A stretch of DNA of 28,869 nt from an uncultured Eubacteriales bacterium. Its GTDB lineage: Bacteria > Bacillota > Clostridia > Oscillospirales > Oscillospiraceae. Below the pieces are notes generated by a model. It did no database searches and was not told the origin of the DNA. It saw only the letters and a program-made list of their open reading frames with translations. Positions 28,855 to 28,869 of the stretch are shown here, piece by piece. The DNA is taken from assembly GCA_900549645.1 (NCBI GenBank), contig URPD01000018.1, positions 1 through 28,869 on the forward strand, given 5' to 3'. Numbering within the stretch: position 1 is the stretch's first letter; each line of letters opens with the position of its first letter. The position numbers and the translations under genes are program-made.

Positions 28855-28869
28855 GAGAATTGATAAGAT

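Overview
The window reads as chromosomal DNA of a GC-rich (roughly 55-60 %) Gram-positive anaerobe of the class Clostridia, most likely an Oscillospirales gut bacterium. The signs are a SAM-I riboswitch in front of metK, Shine-Dalgarno-led starts with several TTG/GTG initiators, lipoprotein signals, an NlpC/P60 wall hydrolase with SH3 repeats, BofC-like and Spo0A-C-like small proteins, and intergenic palindromic repeats of the GGGAGCTGTC...GACTGAGGG type that I remember from this group. The taxonomic assignment is an inference. The first 80 bases and an 80-base stretch at the right end (28775-28854) are inverted copies of each other (78/80 identical), so the window may be a whole contig cut at a dispersed repeat. 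I see no rRNA, tRNA or CRISPR array.

Layout. 0.1-4.2 kb, minus strand: cell-wall genes (SH3-NlpC/P60 endopeptidase with a small unknown protein, then a class A penicillin-binding protein). 4.4-5.2 kb: a BofC-like membrane protein followed by a gene-free stretch of four nested palindromic repeats. 5.2-8.6 kb, minus: a four-gene operon under a SAM-I riboswitch (metK, DUF1643 protein, nitrilase/omega-amidase type hydrolase, NUDIX hydrolase) whose junctions all overlap by 1-4 nt and which ends in an intrinsic terminator. 8.6-12.3 kb, minus: a second operon, ahcY-mgtE-AEC permease; with metK it covers making SAM and clearing SAH. A back-to-back promoter pair with superimposed -35 boxes separates ahcY from an acyl-ACP thioesterase. 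12.4-17 kb: thioesterase, MutT-like NUDIX, glyoxalase-type protein, lipoprotein, guaB and an OGG1-type 8-oxoguanine glycosylase. Two genes here (MutT-like and OGG) fit oxidised-guanine defence, and guaB makes guanine nucleotides. 17-18.7 kb: an islet of small regulatory genes (two XRE regulators, a Spo0A-C-like protein, a small unknown protein), palindromic operators and a cluster of hairpins between twin 28-bp palindromes.

18.7-28.5 kb is the most unusual part. A two-component system (minus strand) faces a plus-strand series: a lipoprotein fusing an apparent beta-propeller to a family-1 solute-binding domain, two sugar-type ABC permeases, an HlyD/MacA-type adaptor with a long coiled coil, and a MacB-periplasmic-domain membrane protein without the FtsX channel part. 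No ATPase gene is present. The import-type permeases and the export-type adaptor and MacB-like protein are joined by close spacing or 4-nt overlaps, so they probably work together. A GIY-YIG nuclease gene with a pair of inverted palindromic repeats sits between the binding-protein gene and the permeases, as if inserted into the operon; a new promoter lies just after it.

All positions and motifs were read by eye. Family assignments come from remembered motifs, without database searches.
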